NCBI RefSeq assembly: GCF_900111105.1
Contig: NZ_FOGC01000006.1
Location: forward strand, 152,977-216,976
Direction: 5' to 3'
Source of the DNA: Rosenbergiella nectarea
GTDB lineage: Bacteria; Pseudomonadota; Gammaproteobacteria; Enterobacterales; Enterobacteriaceae
Length of the DNA stretch: 64,000 bases
Both the position numbers and the translations under genes were made by a program. This document shows, piece after piece, positions 39,029 through 51,100 of this stretch (position 1 is the stretch's first letter; every line of letters starts with the position of its first letter). Under the pieces are notes generated by a model, which searched no databases, was not told the origin of the DNA, and worked only from the letters and a program-made list of their open reading frames with translations.

Positions 39029-40399
39029 ATGACAAGGGCTAAAGGAATAGTTAAGGAAGAAATCATTAATAAAATTATTTCAATGATTATACAAGGAACA
39101 CTTAATGAAGGAGACTTTCTCCCCTCAATTCGTAGTATGAGTTCTCGTTATAATATCTCTCGTGGCACAGTATTAGTCGTTTATAAACATCTAGAATCAA
39201 TGGGGTATATTCAAGGATTTGAAAGGAGTGGCTATCGCGTCGTAAAGAACGGGTTTTACGCTTCCCAGCATTGCTCATCAAAATCTGATCAATCTCCATT
39301 CGATAACCCCGTTTCTAAAGAAGAATTCTCACAGCAGCAACTGTCGAAATTGATGCAAAAGCGCCCTTGTAAGTTCCCTCCTCATTTTATTAAACGCTGG
39401 GTCAGTAATTACGATAATTTTTCTCGTTATTCTTCCTCCCTCTCGCCCGGGTACTTACAACGATTTCTCAAATTATCGCGAGGATTAGTCGTCGAAGACA
39501 CTCCATTGTTGCTTTGTTCTGGTCATCAAGAGGCCATGACGTTGATTGCCCTTTTTTTACAACAATGTGGCAGAAAAAAAGTCATTATCGTCGGCGATCC
39601 TTGTTCGCCAAGAGTTAGCGCTCTTTTTACACAGTTACAATTCGAGGTAATTGTCGTGCCTACTGATCATCAGGGATTATGCGTTGAAGCGCTTCCTGCT
39701 ATCACTGATGCGACGTTGCTTTGCATGCCCACCTTGCACTACCCCACCGCTACGCGTATGAGTGATGAACGGAAGAGCCGGCTTCTTGACTGGGCAGCTC
39801 AAAACAGAACACTACTTATTGAGGATGACAGCTACGCCATGCTAGGGTTTGGAAAGAACATCTCTCTACCGCTTTATTCTCAACCCACTTCAGTTGAAAT
39901 TATCTATCTGACCGAACTCTATGAGGTTTTAGGCACTACCTATAACGTAGCTATTCTCGCTTTACCACAAGAGTACATTAACCGCTTCACTGAGCTAAAT
40001 CAGGCGGTAAGCAGTGTCTACCCGCCAGCCAGTTTTCATATCGTCGAGTCATTCCTTGCCTCTTCATACTTAATGAAGTATCTGACTTCTTTGATCGAGG
40101 AACGCTATACTAAATCGCAACTTGCCAAACACATCTGTACCGATCAATTACCTACGCTGAACGTGAATTATCACGAAGAGAGTGGGTTTTGCTACTTCTC
40201 AGCGATAGAAAAAACGCTCCCTGCAGAGCTCATCAATACAGTATTTTTTCCGGTCAAGTTAAGCTCTGGCTCAAACCTTGATACCACTTGCTTCCTTTTC
40301 CCTTTCAGCCTTTTTACCCTGGCTGAGTTGGAAAAAGTGAGCGTTCAATTACCTTCTTTATTACCACACTATGAACCGGCTCTTGCTAAGATAGAGTAA
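39029..40399 (+). CDS. MocR-type (GntR-aminotransferase fusion) regulator lacking the PLP lysine
   Basis: 456 residues from the ATG at 39029, behind GGAGATAAC. Residues 1-75 are a GntR winged helix (LPSIRSMSSRYNISRGTVLV). Residues 110-456 follow the fold type I aminotransferase of MocR regulators (CSGHQEAMTLIAL, MPTLHYPTATRMS, EDDSYAMLGF). In MocR proteins the last motif reads roughly TFSK followed by an Arg-containing segment; here it is YLTELYEVLGTTYNVAIL (around 293-310), so the Schiff-base lysine and the Arg are absent. PLP binding as an aldimine is therefore unlikely. Its divergent position suggests it controls the Tad operon; this is inferred from location. Confidence 0.8.
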   Translation: MTRAKGIVKEEIINKIISMIIQGTLNEGDFLPSIRSMSSRYNISRGTVLVVYKHLESMGYIQGFERSGYRVVKNGFYASQHCSSKSDQSPFDNPVSKEEFSQQQLSKLMQKRPCKFPPHFIKRWVSNYDNFSRYSSSLSPGYLQRFLKLSRGLVVEDTPLLLCSGHQEAMTLIALFLQQCGRKKVIIVGDPCSPRVSALFTQLQFEVIVVPTDHQGLCVEALPAITDATLLCMPTLHYPTATRMSDERKSRLLDWAAQNRTLLIEDDSYAMLGFGKNISLPLYSQPTSVEIIYLTELYEVLGTTYNVAILALPQEYINRFTELNQAVSSVYPPASFHIVESFLASSYLMKYLTSLIEERYTKSQLAKHICTDQLPTLNVNYHEESGFCYFSAIEKTLPAELINTVFFPVKLSSGSNLDTTCFLFPFSLFTLAELEKVSVQLPSLLPHYEPALAKIE

Positions 40400-40427
40400 A
40401 AAAAAAGCCCTCATCATGAGGGCTTTA
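40398..40427. terminator. Terminator between the MocR-like gene and eno
   Basis: Stem AGCCCTC / GAGGGCT with loop ATCAT, preceded on the left by nine A residues and followed by TTTAT. It gives a strong T run for eno transcripts coming leftwards and a weaker one for the regulator. Confidence 0.88.
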
Positions 40428-40444
40428 TCGGGCGATTAAAACGA

Positions 40445-43485
<3,041 letters not shown>

Positions 43486-43644
43486 TTAGGTTTAAAGACG
43501 GTGGATGCACCAGGACGGGAAAGCAGTATACCCGAAACTCTGTGGTGTCACAATTGCTCATTCACCCGCCTTCACTGTTCAACTTATAATGATGATACCT
43601 AATCTGCCACGCCTCTCTTTTGATTTCAATCAGCAATCATTCGT

Positions 43645-44433
43645 CTACTTATCCTTGACCATTTTTTCATCTTGCTTGACGTGTTGCCATGCTAGCTCCA
43701 TCTGTTCTAGACTCGCGTGGTCAAGGGTAAGGCCTTGTTCGATGATGTTGAGTTCGACTTGACGAAACCGCCGTTCAAATTTTACGTTAGCCTTGTGCAG
43801 CGCTGTCTCCGCCCGCGCGCCTAAATGGCGGGTAAGATTAACCGTTGCAAAAAGTAAATCGCCCAATTCTTCTTCGAGGCGTTCTGGATTACGGTCAACC
43901 ATTGTCGCCTCTTCCATCACCTCATCAAGCTCTTCTTTGACCTTATCCACTACTGGGCCAAGCGTATCCCAATCAAAGCCTACTGTCTGGCAGCGTTGTT
44001 GGATTTTATCTGCGCGAAGTAATGCAGGCATGGCGTGAGGAATATCATCGAGCAGTGAGTATTGGCTTTTTGCTTTCCGCTCTTGCTGTTTTATCTGCTC
44101 CCAACCCTGAGTCGAGTTAGCGTCACTAAAGACATCGGGGTGGCGGCGGATCAGTTTTTGGGTGATCGCTTGGCAAATGTCCTGAAAGTTGAAACGGCCT
44201 TGCTCTGACGCCATCTGCGCATAGAAAACAATTTGATAAAGTAGATCCCCTAGCTCTTGTTGCAGATCGCTAAAGTCTTGACGGGCAATCGCATCTAAGA
44301 CCTCATAACACTCTTCTAACGTGTAGGGGGCGATAGTGTCAAACGTCTGCTGCTTGTCCCACTCACAACCTTGCTCAGGATCACGCAAGCGCTGCATCAC
44401 TGACAGTAACTGCGACAATGATGAATCACTCAT
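43645..44433 (-). CDS. mazG: Nucleoside triphosphate pyrophosphohydrolase MazG
   Basis: 262 residues from MSDSSLSQLLSVMQRL at 44433. Two MazG domains are seen; the metal-binding EEXXE...EXXD patterns occur in LEECYEVLDAIARQDFSDLQ-type and EELGDLLFATVNL segments. In E. coli it hydrolyses NTPs and lowers ppGpp, a fitting neighbour for relA, which lies 54 bp upstream on the same strand with a terminator between. Confidence 0.96.
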   Translation of the reverse strand: MSDSSLSQLLSVMQRLRDPEQGCEWDKQQTFDTIAPYTLEECYEVLDAIARQDFSDLQQELGDLLYQIVFYAQMASEQGRFNFQDICQAITQKLIRRHPDVFSDANSTQGWEQIKQQERKAKSQYSLLDDIPHAMPALLRADKIQQRCQTVGFDWDTLGPVVDKVKEELDEVMEEATMVDRNPERLEEELGDLLFATVNLTRHLGARAETALHKANVKFERRFRQVELNIIEQGLTLDHASLEQMELAWQHVKQDEKMVKDK

Positions 44434-44451
44434 AACAAAACCCCTTAATAA

Positions 44452-44477
44452 GAAAAAAACCACTCCTGAGAGTGGTT
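44452..44477 (-). terminator. Terminator downstream of relA
   Basis: Stem AACCACTC / GAGTGGTT with a 4-base loop (44458-44477). On the relA strand it is followed by a run of T residues, so it is a good intrinsic terminator separating relA from mazG. Confidence 0.88.
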
Positions 44478-44487
44478 TGCAAAAAAT

Positions 44488-46722
44488 TTAATGAAGCCGC
44501 TTGGCATCGATGACATCAGGAATTTGGTTCAACCGAGAAATCACTCGTCCTAATACCTGCTGATTATAGATTTCGATTTCCATATCGATGGTGGCGAGTT
44601 GTTTACGCGTATCGCTATGGCTTGAAACGCCTAGCACGTTGACCTTTTCATTGGCTAGAATCGTCGTAATATCTCGCAGCAACCCACTGCGGTCATTGGC
44701 CACGACTCGCACCACCAAGGTGTAGCCACTGGAGTAGTTCTCCCCCCAGACCGCATCGACAATCCTCTCTGGGGCATGGTTAATCAATTCCGCTAGCTGC
44801 TCACAGTCCGCGCGGTGAATTGAGATCCCGCGGCCTTGGGTAATGAACCCGGTTATATCATCACCCGGTATCGGCTGGCAGCACCGGGCAATATGATGCA
44901 TCAGGTTACCTACACCTTCCACCACAATACGGCCACTATCTTTACGGGCTGACTGATTACTGGCCGATTTCTGCGTAAGCTGCTCTAAGGCTTTCTGGTC
45001 CTCTTCTTCTGCACTCGGTTTATAAACCTTCGCTTGCAGGAAGTTAACCATTTGGTTTTGGCGAATATCGCCCCCACCAATCGCCGCTAAGATCTCTTCC
45101 ATAAAGGTCATGTTATAGCGAGGCAGCAAATATTTCTCCGCATCCTTCCAGCTGATATCCAGTTGATTTAACTCATTATCAAGGATTTGCTTGCCGGCGA
45201 GGATATTTTTATCGCGATCTTGTTTTTTAAACCAAGCATGCACTTTTGCCCGTCCGCGGCTGGTCGTGATGTAACCTAGATGCGGATTTAGCCAATCTCG
45301 GCTCGGGTTGGGTTGCTTTTGCGTGATCACTTCAACTTGGTCACCCATTTGCAGGTGGTAAGTGAAGGGAACAATTCGTCCACTGATTTTCGCGCCGATA
45401 CAGCGATGACCGATATCACTATGAATATGGTAAGCAAAATCGAGTGGCGTTGACCCCGCAGGCAGATCAATAACATCACCCTTAGGGGTATAAACATAGA
45501 CTCTATCGTCGAACACTTGGCTACGGACTTCCTCCAGCATTTCGCCACTGTCCGCCATCTCTTCTTGCCAAGCAATCAGCTTACGTAGCCAAGCAATACG
45601 GCCCTCATGGCCCGCCGCCCCTCTTCCTACTGGCGTTGTACTGCCTTCTTTATATTTCCAGTGCGCAGCCACCCCTAATTCAGCGTCTTCATGCATCTGT
45701 TTAGTTCGAATCTGCACTTCAACCGTTTGGCCTTTCGGCCCTAACACCACCGTGTGGATAGATTGATAACCATTAGGTTTAGGGTTCGCCACATAATCAT
45801 CAAATTCATTCGGTAAATGACGGAAGAGTGTATGCACGATACCGAGGGCACCATAACAATCTTGTAGGCGCTCAGCGACTATCCGTACGGCCCTGACATC
45901 GAATAACTCATCGAAAGCCAGTGACTTTTTCTGCATTTTCCGCCAGATACTATAGATATGCTTAGGTCGACCATAGACTTCAGCACGCACCCCCTCCTTG
46001 CTCATCATATCGCGGATCTGTGTCACGAAATTATCAATGTACATCTCGCGGTCGATTCGACGCTCATGGAGCAAGCTGGCAATTCGCTTGTACTCTTCAG
46101 GGTGTAGATAGCGGAAGCAGTAGTCTTCAAGTTCCCATTTAAGTTGACCAATTCCTAAGCGGTTAGCGAGAGGCGCATAGATATTAGAGCTCTCTTTAGC
46201 GGCGAGAACTCTTTCGTCTTCTGGGGCATCTTTCATTTCGCGCAAGTAGGCGATACGCTCGGCTAACTTGATGACCACGCAACGGAAGTCTTCGACCATC
46301 GCCAGCAACATGCGGCGGATGTTATCCACCTGCTCTGAGGCCATTGAGTCATTTTGAATGGCTTTGAGTTGGCGAATGGCATCCATGTCCAGTACGCCAT
46401 TCACCAGAAAAAGGATACTATTACCGTAAGCGTCTTTAATCTGCTCAGCATCAAGCACGCCAGCATTGGCCAGCGGGAAAATCAGCGCGGCGCACAACGT
46501 GTCACAATCCATGCTCAGCGTCGTCAAGATTTCTACCATCTCTATACCGCGACTCAGCAGAATTGCCTGCGCAGGATGATCGAGGGTTTTTTCCTGACAG
46601 TAACTCCAACAGGTCGTTAATGTTTTACCTGTCGGCTCAGAGATATTATGTAGACTCTCAATCCATTGCTCGGCCGCAAACTCTCCGGACGGATTAAGGT
46701 GTGCGCTTCTTACTGCAACCAT
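44488..46722 (-). CDS. relA: (p)ppGpp synthetase RelA
   Basis: 744 residues, equal to E. coli RelA. The order is a degenerate HD hydrolase domain (lacking the His-Asp pair, so synthesis only), synthetase domain (YGRPKHIYSIWRKMQKK; NPKPNGYQSIHTVV), TGS domain (YTPKGDVIDLPAGSTPLDFA), a zinc-finger region (HHIARCCQPIPGDDI) and a C-terminal ACT domain. It binds stalled ribosomes and makes ppGpp during amino acid starvation. The E. coli order relA-mazG-pyrG-eno is kept. Confidence 0.98.
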   Translation of the reverse strand: MVAVRSAHLNPSGEFAAEQWIESLHNISEPTGKTLTTCWSYCQEKTLDHPAQAILLSRGIEMVEILTTLSMDCDTLCAALIFPLANAGVLDAEQIKDAYGNSILFLVNGVLDMDAIRQLKAIQNDSMASEQVDNIRRMLLAMVEDFRCVVIKLAERIAYLREMKDAPEDERVLAAKESSNIYAPLANRLGIGQLKWELEDYCFRYLHPEEYKRIASLLHERRIDREMYIDNFVTQIRDMMSKEGVRAEVYGRPKHIYSIWRKMQKKSLAFDELFDVRAVRIVAERLQDCYGALGIVHTLFRHLPNEFDDYVANPKPNGYQSIHTVVLGPKGQTVEVQIRTKQMHEDAELGVAAHWKYKEGSTTPVGRGAAGHEGRIAWLRKLIAWQEEMADSGEMLEEVRSQVFDDRVYVYTPKGDVIDLPAGSTPLDFAYHIHSDIGHRCIGAKISGRIVPFTYHLQMGDQVEVITQKQPNPSRDWLNPHLGYITTSRGRAKVHAWFKKQDRDKNILAGKQILDNELNQLDISWKDAEKYLLPRYNMTFMEEILAAIGGGDIRQNQMVNFLQAKVYKPSAEEEDQKALEQLTQKSASNQSARKDSGRIVVEGVGNLMHHIARCCQPIPGDDITGFITQGRGISIHRADCEQLAELINHAPERIVDAVWGENYSSGYTLVVRVVANDRSGLLRDITTILANEKVNVLGVSSHSDTRKQLATIDMEIEIYNQQVLGRVISRLNQIPDVIDAKRLH

Positions 46723-46753
46723 GATCTCTCCCGCATAACTATAGACTTAATGC

Positions 46754-48061
46754 TTAACGACGCTCAAACAACACCATCGACTCAAGATGTTCAGTGTGTG
46801 GAAACATATCTAGCATCGTCACTTTTACCACCCGGTATCCAAACTGACCGGCGATCTGGCTATCCCGTGCCAAGGTAGCGGGATTACAAGAGGTGTAGAC
46901 AATACACTCCGGTTGTAACGCACACACATATGGCATGACCTCTGCCGCGCCAGCGCGAGCGGGATCTAATAAGACTTTCGTGAAGCCTTGTTTTGCCCAA
47001 GGTTGCTGCAAGACATCTTGTTCTAAATTGTGTTGGTAAAAGGCAGCATTGGTAATGTTATTTCGTTGGGCATTGTACTCCGCCTTAGCAACTAATTCTG
47101 CTAAACCCTCAACACCTGTGACTGAACTCGCGAATCTTGCTAAAGGGAGCGTAAAGTTTCCTACTCCGCAAAAAAGGTCAAGAATACGATCGGTCGGTTT
47201 GATATCTAACCATTTTATAGCGTTATCAATCATTTGTTGATTAATTTTCGCATTAACTTGGATAAATCCCTGAGGATTGAAATATAAATTTATCTGATTA
47301 ATACCATACCACGGCATTTCACCCCTCAGCAGAGTTTGTTGCTGTCCATCCGCTAAAAAAAGTGAAACAGAATGATTATGCGAAAACTGTTCCAAGTTTT
47401 TAATATCTTTCGACGATAGGGGACGTAAATGTCTGAGTACTACCGTAACCGTGCTGTTGTCCGCAGCCACCAGCTCAACATGACCGAGATGGGAAACCGT
47501 CTCAAGTTGAGACAAACAGCGATGTAACGGAAGGAGTAAAGTATTCAGCCGTTGCACTAAAATAGGACAGTCTTGGACTGAAACAATCTCATTACTTTTT
47601 TTACGTCGAAATCCCATAATGAGTTGGCCGGTGTTATCAACGCGCAAACTGAGCCGCGTTCGACGACGATAATGCCAACTCTCTGCACTGATCACGTCAT
47701 CGATTTTCTCAACACCCACCGGTTTAAGTAACCGCACTAACGCAGCGGCTTTCGAGCTTTGCTGTAAAGATTCACTAATATGCTGCTGTTGGCAGCCGCC
47801 ACATTTCGAGTAAATGGGGCAGCGAGGTTCCCGTCGTTCGGGGCTAACGTGAGATAAGGTGACCAATTTGGCGCGCATGTAGTGGCGCTTATCCTCAATA
47901 ACCTCAACCTTACCGATTTCCCCCGGAAGCAAGCCTTCAACGAAACACGCTTTACCTTGGTGATGGCCAACGCCTTGCCCAAATTGATCTAGCCCATCAA
48001 CCGAGAGCTGGAAGGTTTTACGGACGGGTGTTGTTTTTTTTGCTTTATAAAATTGCACCAT
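46754..48061 (-). CDS. rlmD: 23S rRNA (uracil-1939-C5)-methyltransferase RlmD
   Basis: 435 residues from the ATG at 48061 (MVQFYKAKKTTPVRKTF). It has an N-terminal TRAM domain, the [4Fe-4S] cysteines (PRCPIYSKCGGCQQQH plus a later Cys in VQDCPILV), a SAM site (DLFCGVGNFTLPLA) and the catalytic Cys in VYTSCNPATLARD. It methylates U1939 of 23S rRNA. In E. coli barA lies divergently next to this gene; here truC is the neighbour. An upstream start at 48169 overlaps truC and is not used. Confidence 0.97.
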   Translation of the reverse strand: MVQFYKAKKTTPVRKTFQLSVDGLDQFGQGVGHHQGKACFVEGLLPGEIGKVEVIEDKRHYMRAKLVTLSHVSPERREPRCPIYSKCGGCQQQHISESLQQSSKAAALVRLLKPVGVEKIDDVISAESWHYRRRTRLSLRVDNTGQLIMGFRRKKSNEIVSVQDCPILVQRLNTLLLPLHRCLSQLETVSHLGHVELVAADNSTVTVVLRHLRPLSSKDIKNLEQFSHNHSVSLFLADGQQQTLLRGEMPWYGINQINLYFNPQGFIQVNAKINQQMIDNAIKWLDIKPTDRILDLFCGVGNFTLPLARFASSVTGVEGLAELVAKAEYNAQRNNITNAAFYQHNLEQDVLQQPWAKQGFTKVLLDPARAGAAEVMPYVCALQPECIVYTSCNPATLARDSQIAGQFGYRVVKVTMLDMFPHTEHLESMVLFERR

Positions 48062-48122
48062 AGCGATGGCATCCCACAGGTAAAAATAGCGTTGTACGTG
48101 CTGAGTTAATCCAGTGAATGAA

Positions 48123-48839
48123 TCAACCCGTCCACCCAAACTGCTGCAACATCTGTTGCCACGTCTCATCCATTCCAGCTTCTAAGGTGATGAGCTGCTG
48201 GGTGAAAGGATGGATAAAAGAAAGCATCGAGGCATGTAGCATAAGCCTCTGACAGCCGAAGTGTTCAGCGGCACCCCGGTTCTGTTTCAGATCACCGTGC
48301 GCGGTATCACCGATAATGGGATGCCGTAGATGAGACATATGCCGACGAAGCTGATGCTTACGCCCAGTTTGGGGGATTAATTCCACCCAGCTATAACGAC
48401 AGCAATCATAGCGTCCTACCGGATAAGGCATCTCCACTTGGGCTAATGTTTTGTATTCCGTTACCGCCGACTGTGTAACCGGTTCACCCGTGGCAAACTT
48501 ATCGGCAATTTTGTCATGCTCTTCTCGTAAGGGATAATCGATCACCCCTTCACCCTCGATCCAACCTCGAACGAGTGCATGATAAATTTTACGCATTTTG
48601 TGCTGCTCAAAAAGCTGAGACAACTCACGTCCAGCCTCGCTAGACAGGCCAAACACCAGCACACCAGAGGTTGGTCGATCTAGCCGATGCACGGTAAAGA
48701 CATGCTGACCAATCTGATCCCGCAAGGTTTGCATAACAAATTGTGTTTCGTGACGAGCCAACCAACTGCGGTGTACCAACATATTGGCCGGCTTATTGAC
48801 GGCAACGATCCATTCGTCTTGATAAATAATCTCAAGCAC
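48123..48839 (-). CDS. truC: tRNA pseudouridine-65 synthase TruC
   Basis: 238 residues. The RluA-family catalytic motif VHRLDRPTSGV has Asp54; later QTGRKHQLRRHMSHLRHPI is the second signature. It modifies U65 of some tRNAs. It lies 61 bp upstream of rlmD on the same strand. In E. coli, yqcC, truC and the csrB RNA gene adjoin in this area, which supports the csrB call to the right. Confidence 0.95.
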   Translation of the reverse strand: MLEIIYQDEWIVAVNKPANMLVHRSWLARHETQFVMQTLRDQIGQHVFTVHRLDRPTSGVLVFGLSSEAGRELSQLFEQHKMRKIYHALVRGWIEGEGVIDYPLREEHDKIADKFATGEPVTQSAVTEYKTLAQVEMPYPVGRYDCCRYSWVELIPQTGRKHQLRRHMSHLRHPIIGDTAHGDLKQNRGAAEHFGCQRLMLHASMLSFIHPFTQQLITLEAGMDETWQQMLQQFGWTG

Positions 48840-49039
48840 AGAAAACCCTAAAACTCAGCAGGATACTCATTTCAGCTGCCCCGAGTGGAGGCTTTCTTCC
48901 AAGTTACTCTCTAATGACATCGTATCCGTCATTTCAGTCTTTGAGGCGATATTCTTGGTGTAGGGGAAGAAATAAGCTAAAACGCTTACCCGATAGGTGA
49001 TTAATAGTGATAGATCATATCATGATCAGAGTGATAAAC

Positions 49040-49325
49040 GAAAAAAAGGGAGTACCGAAAAACGGTACTCCCTAATTTGGTGCGGTATCCTACCGCTGTC
49101 TGCATCCTGCTAATTCATAGGATTCGACAATCCAGAAGGATGTGTCTTCCTGACTACATAATCCTATGAACTCAGCTACATTTCCTTTGTAGCCTATCCT
49201 TCTGCAGAAGATTCCCTAATGTTAGAAATAGCTCATCATCCTAATCAACTATTCCCACGCTTTACTGAACGTAAAGCGGTTCCATCCGTGGGCCCATCCT
49301 TAGAACTTATTTACATCCTTCTGAC
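49040..49325 (-). ncRNA. csrB: CsrB regulatory RNA (CsrA-sequestering)
   Basis: No protein is encoded in this stretch. Read leftwards it contains about 14 GGA triplets, many as AAGGATG, TAGGATG, CAGGATG, CAGGAAG or AGGGAA, several at the tips of short hairpins, and it ends in a strong terminator. This is the structure of CsrB/RsmB RNAs, whose GGA loops bind and sequester the CsrA translational regulator. The place, between truC and syd, is where csrB lies in E. coli. The RNA is about 285 nt, shorter than the 369 nt of E. coli CsrB. The 5' end is estimated from the promoter and is approximate. Confidence 0.88.
49041..49073 (-). terminator. csrB intrinsic terminator
   Basis: Stem AGGGAGTACCG / CGGTACTCCCT (11 bp, exact) with a 5-base T loop on the RNA strand and seven T residues after it. 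The GGGAG stem start also resembles the E. coli csrB terminator. Confidence 0.93.
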
Positions 49326-49330
49326 CCGTC

Positions 49331-49359
49331 TATTTTCTCAAAGTTATGGCGATATACAA
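49331..49359 (-). promoter_or_regulatory. Candidate csrB promoter
   Basis: Read leftwards, TTGTAT (49359-49354), a 17-bp spacer and AAAATA (49336-49331) precede the first GGA motif. About 45 bp further upstream, TTGGTTAAGTTTTTAACAA is an imperfect palindrome that might bind UvrY, but this is a guess. Confidence 0.4.
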
Positions 49360-49528
49360 CCAGATTATTTCACTACGTTTCTTAATAATCTTTAATTATT
49401 GATTGTTAAAAACTTAACCAATTGATTCGAAATATGTTTCATAAATTAATTTTTTGATTAATTGTGTTTTTTTGTGACGCAGGTCAAACTTATAAGAGCA
49501 ATCTTATTTACTTATCTAGCGATAAAAA

Positions 49529-50074
49529 TCACATCCTAGGACGTAACACTTGAAGAAAATCGCACAAAGAAGGTGCCAGCACCTTATCCTGTTTCTTACC
49601 CAGAGTTTCAAGAATAACGTGCCCATTGAGATTATTGACAGCAATAATCGTCGAGTCGTCGTCAGTCGTCGCAATAAACAACGTTGGGCTATGCTTTAAG
49701 CGCCGCTTCATTACCAGATGCCCGACTAGATTTTGTTGCAGTAGCGTGAAATCCTCACGGTTCCACACCTGTAACAATGTTAGCGGCATTCCCTCGAACG
49801 ATGCTGGCATTTCTGCTGCAAATTGTGTCGTATAAAAAGCCACGACTGAGGGTTGAACGACTAAATCGACGCCTTTCGACACAGAATCCAAATTTTTCGG
49901 TAAGGTAAAAGGCTGAGGTTGCCAAGTGATACCGTTTTCATTGGTCGCTAATAAACAAGGGGAATCGATGCCTATAAGCTGATCGTTTAGCGGAGCACTT
50001 TGGCGCTCCTGCTCCCAACGCTGGCAGTAACGCTGGGTGAAATCGCTAAGGTGTTGTGAGGTCTCATCTAACAT
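49529..50074 (-). CDS. syd: Syd, SecY-interacting protein
   Basis: 181 residues, E. coli length. The protein is acidic and soluble, with [15 protein letters not shown] near the start and [20 protein letters not shown] near the end as in the family. Syd binds the cytoplasmic face of SecY. It is divergent from queF, as in E. coli, with only 63 bp between the start codons. Confidence 0.93.
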   Translation of the reverse strand: MLDETSQHLSDFTQRYCQRWEQERQSAPLNDQLIGIDSPCLLATNENGITWQPQPFTLPKNLDSVSKGVDLVVQPSVVAFYTTQFAAEMPASFEGMPLTLLQVWNREDFTLLQQNLVGHLVMKRRLKHSPTLFIATTDDDSTIIAVNNLNGHVILETLGKKQDKVLAPSLCDFLQVLRPRM

Positions 50075-50137
50075 TCTATTTATTACTCTGAATCAGTTAC
50101 AATTCTTCCATCATCCATTTACTTGGGCACAGATGCA

Positions 50138-50983
50138 ATGGCCGACTACGAAAACCATCCTACCTTATCAGACCTAACGTTGGGGAAATCGACCGCTTAT
50201 ATTTCTGATTATCAACCTAGCCTATTACAAGCAGTGCCTAGGAGCTTGAATCGCGATAGCTTACAGCTTGATGAAGGCCAACTCCCCTTCCACGGAGAGG
50301 ATTTCTGGACGCTTTACGAGCTCTCTTGGCTGAACGAGAACGGAATACCTCAAGTCGCCATTGGCGATGTCGCACTGCCTGCCTCTAGCCAGAATCTGAT
50401 CGAATCCAAAAGTTTCAAGCTCTATCTAAACAGTTTTAACCAAACGCGTTTCAGCGATTGGCAAAGTGTCGAACAGACCTTGGTGCGTGACCTAAGCCAG
50501 TGCGCACAGGGCGAGGTCCGTGTCACCTTACGCCGCTTAAGTGATTTCGCCGCGCAACCTATTGATGATTTTGCTGGAGAAGTGATCGATGAGCAGGCAA
50601 TCACCGTCGACGACTATCAATTTAATCGTGACTATTTGCGTGGATCGACCAGTGATGAGTCGGTTGAAGAGACTTTAGTTAGCCATTTATTAAAATCTAA
50701 CTGTTTAATTACCCAGCAACCCGATTGGGGGTCCGTCATGATCCACTACCAGGGTAAAAAAATTAATCGTGAAGCCCTATTACGCTATCTCCTCTCCTTC
50801 CGCCAGCACAATGAGTTCCATGAACAATGTGTTGAACGGATCTACATGGATATTATGGCCCTTTGTGAGCCACAGGTCTTAACTGTCTATGCCCGCTACA
50901 CGCGACGAGGCGGTCTGGATATTAATCCATGGCGAACTAATCAGCACTTTACTCCACATAACCGCCGCCTGGCGCGACAATAA
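50138..50983 (+). CDS. queF: NADPH-dependent 7-cyano-7-deazaguanine reductase QueF
   Basis: 281 residues from [19 protein letters not shown]. The substrate motif [17 protein letters not shown] (90-105) and the catalytic Cys189 with Asp196 in [13 protein letters not shown] mark the two-domain QueF type. It reduces preQ0 to preQ1, downstream of QueD and QueE, which are also encoded here. A start five codons earlier (50123) is possible but does not fit relatives. Confidence 0.97.
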   Translation: MADYENHPTLSDLTLGKSTAYISDYQPSLLQAVPRSLNRDSLQLDEGQLPFHGEDFWTLYELSWLNENGIPQVAIGDVALPASSQNLIESKSFKLYLNSFNQTRFSDWQSVEQTLVRDLSQCAQGEVRVTLRRLSDFAAQPIDDFAGEVIDEQAITVDDYQFNRDYLRGSTSDESVEETLVSHLLKSNCLITQQPDWGSVMIHYQGKKINREALLRYLLSFRQHNEFHEQCVERIYMDIMALCEPQVLTVYARYTRRGGLDINPWRTNQHFTPHNRRLARQ

Positions 50984-51046
50984 TAACGCTATACTAAAAA
51001 GGGGCTGATGCCCTTAAGCGTCACGCCGTAGCCTGGAAGTCACACA

Positions 51047-51079
51047 CAGAAAGTGGCAGGTCGTTACCACCACTTTCTG
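51047..51079 (+). other. Hairpin in the ppnN leader
   Basis: CAGAAAGTGG and CCACTTTCTG form a 10-bp exact stem with a 13-base loop, ending about 20 bp before the ppnN start. No T run follows, so it is a leader structure rather than a terminator. Its role is unknown. Confidence 0.45.
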
Positions 51080-51100
51080 GATAAATACTAAGGAGCTCAC

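Noticed and set aside
48062-48169. N-terminal extension of rlmD to 48169
   Set aside because: It overlaps truC and adds residues that the RlmD family lacks; the ATG at 48061 gives the expected start.
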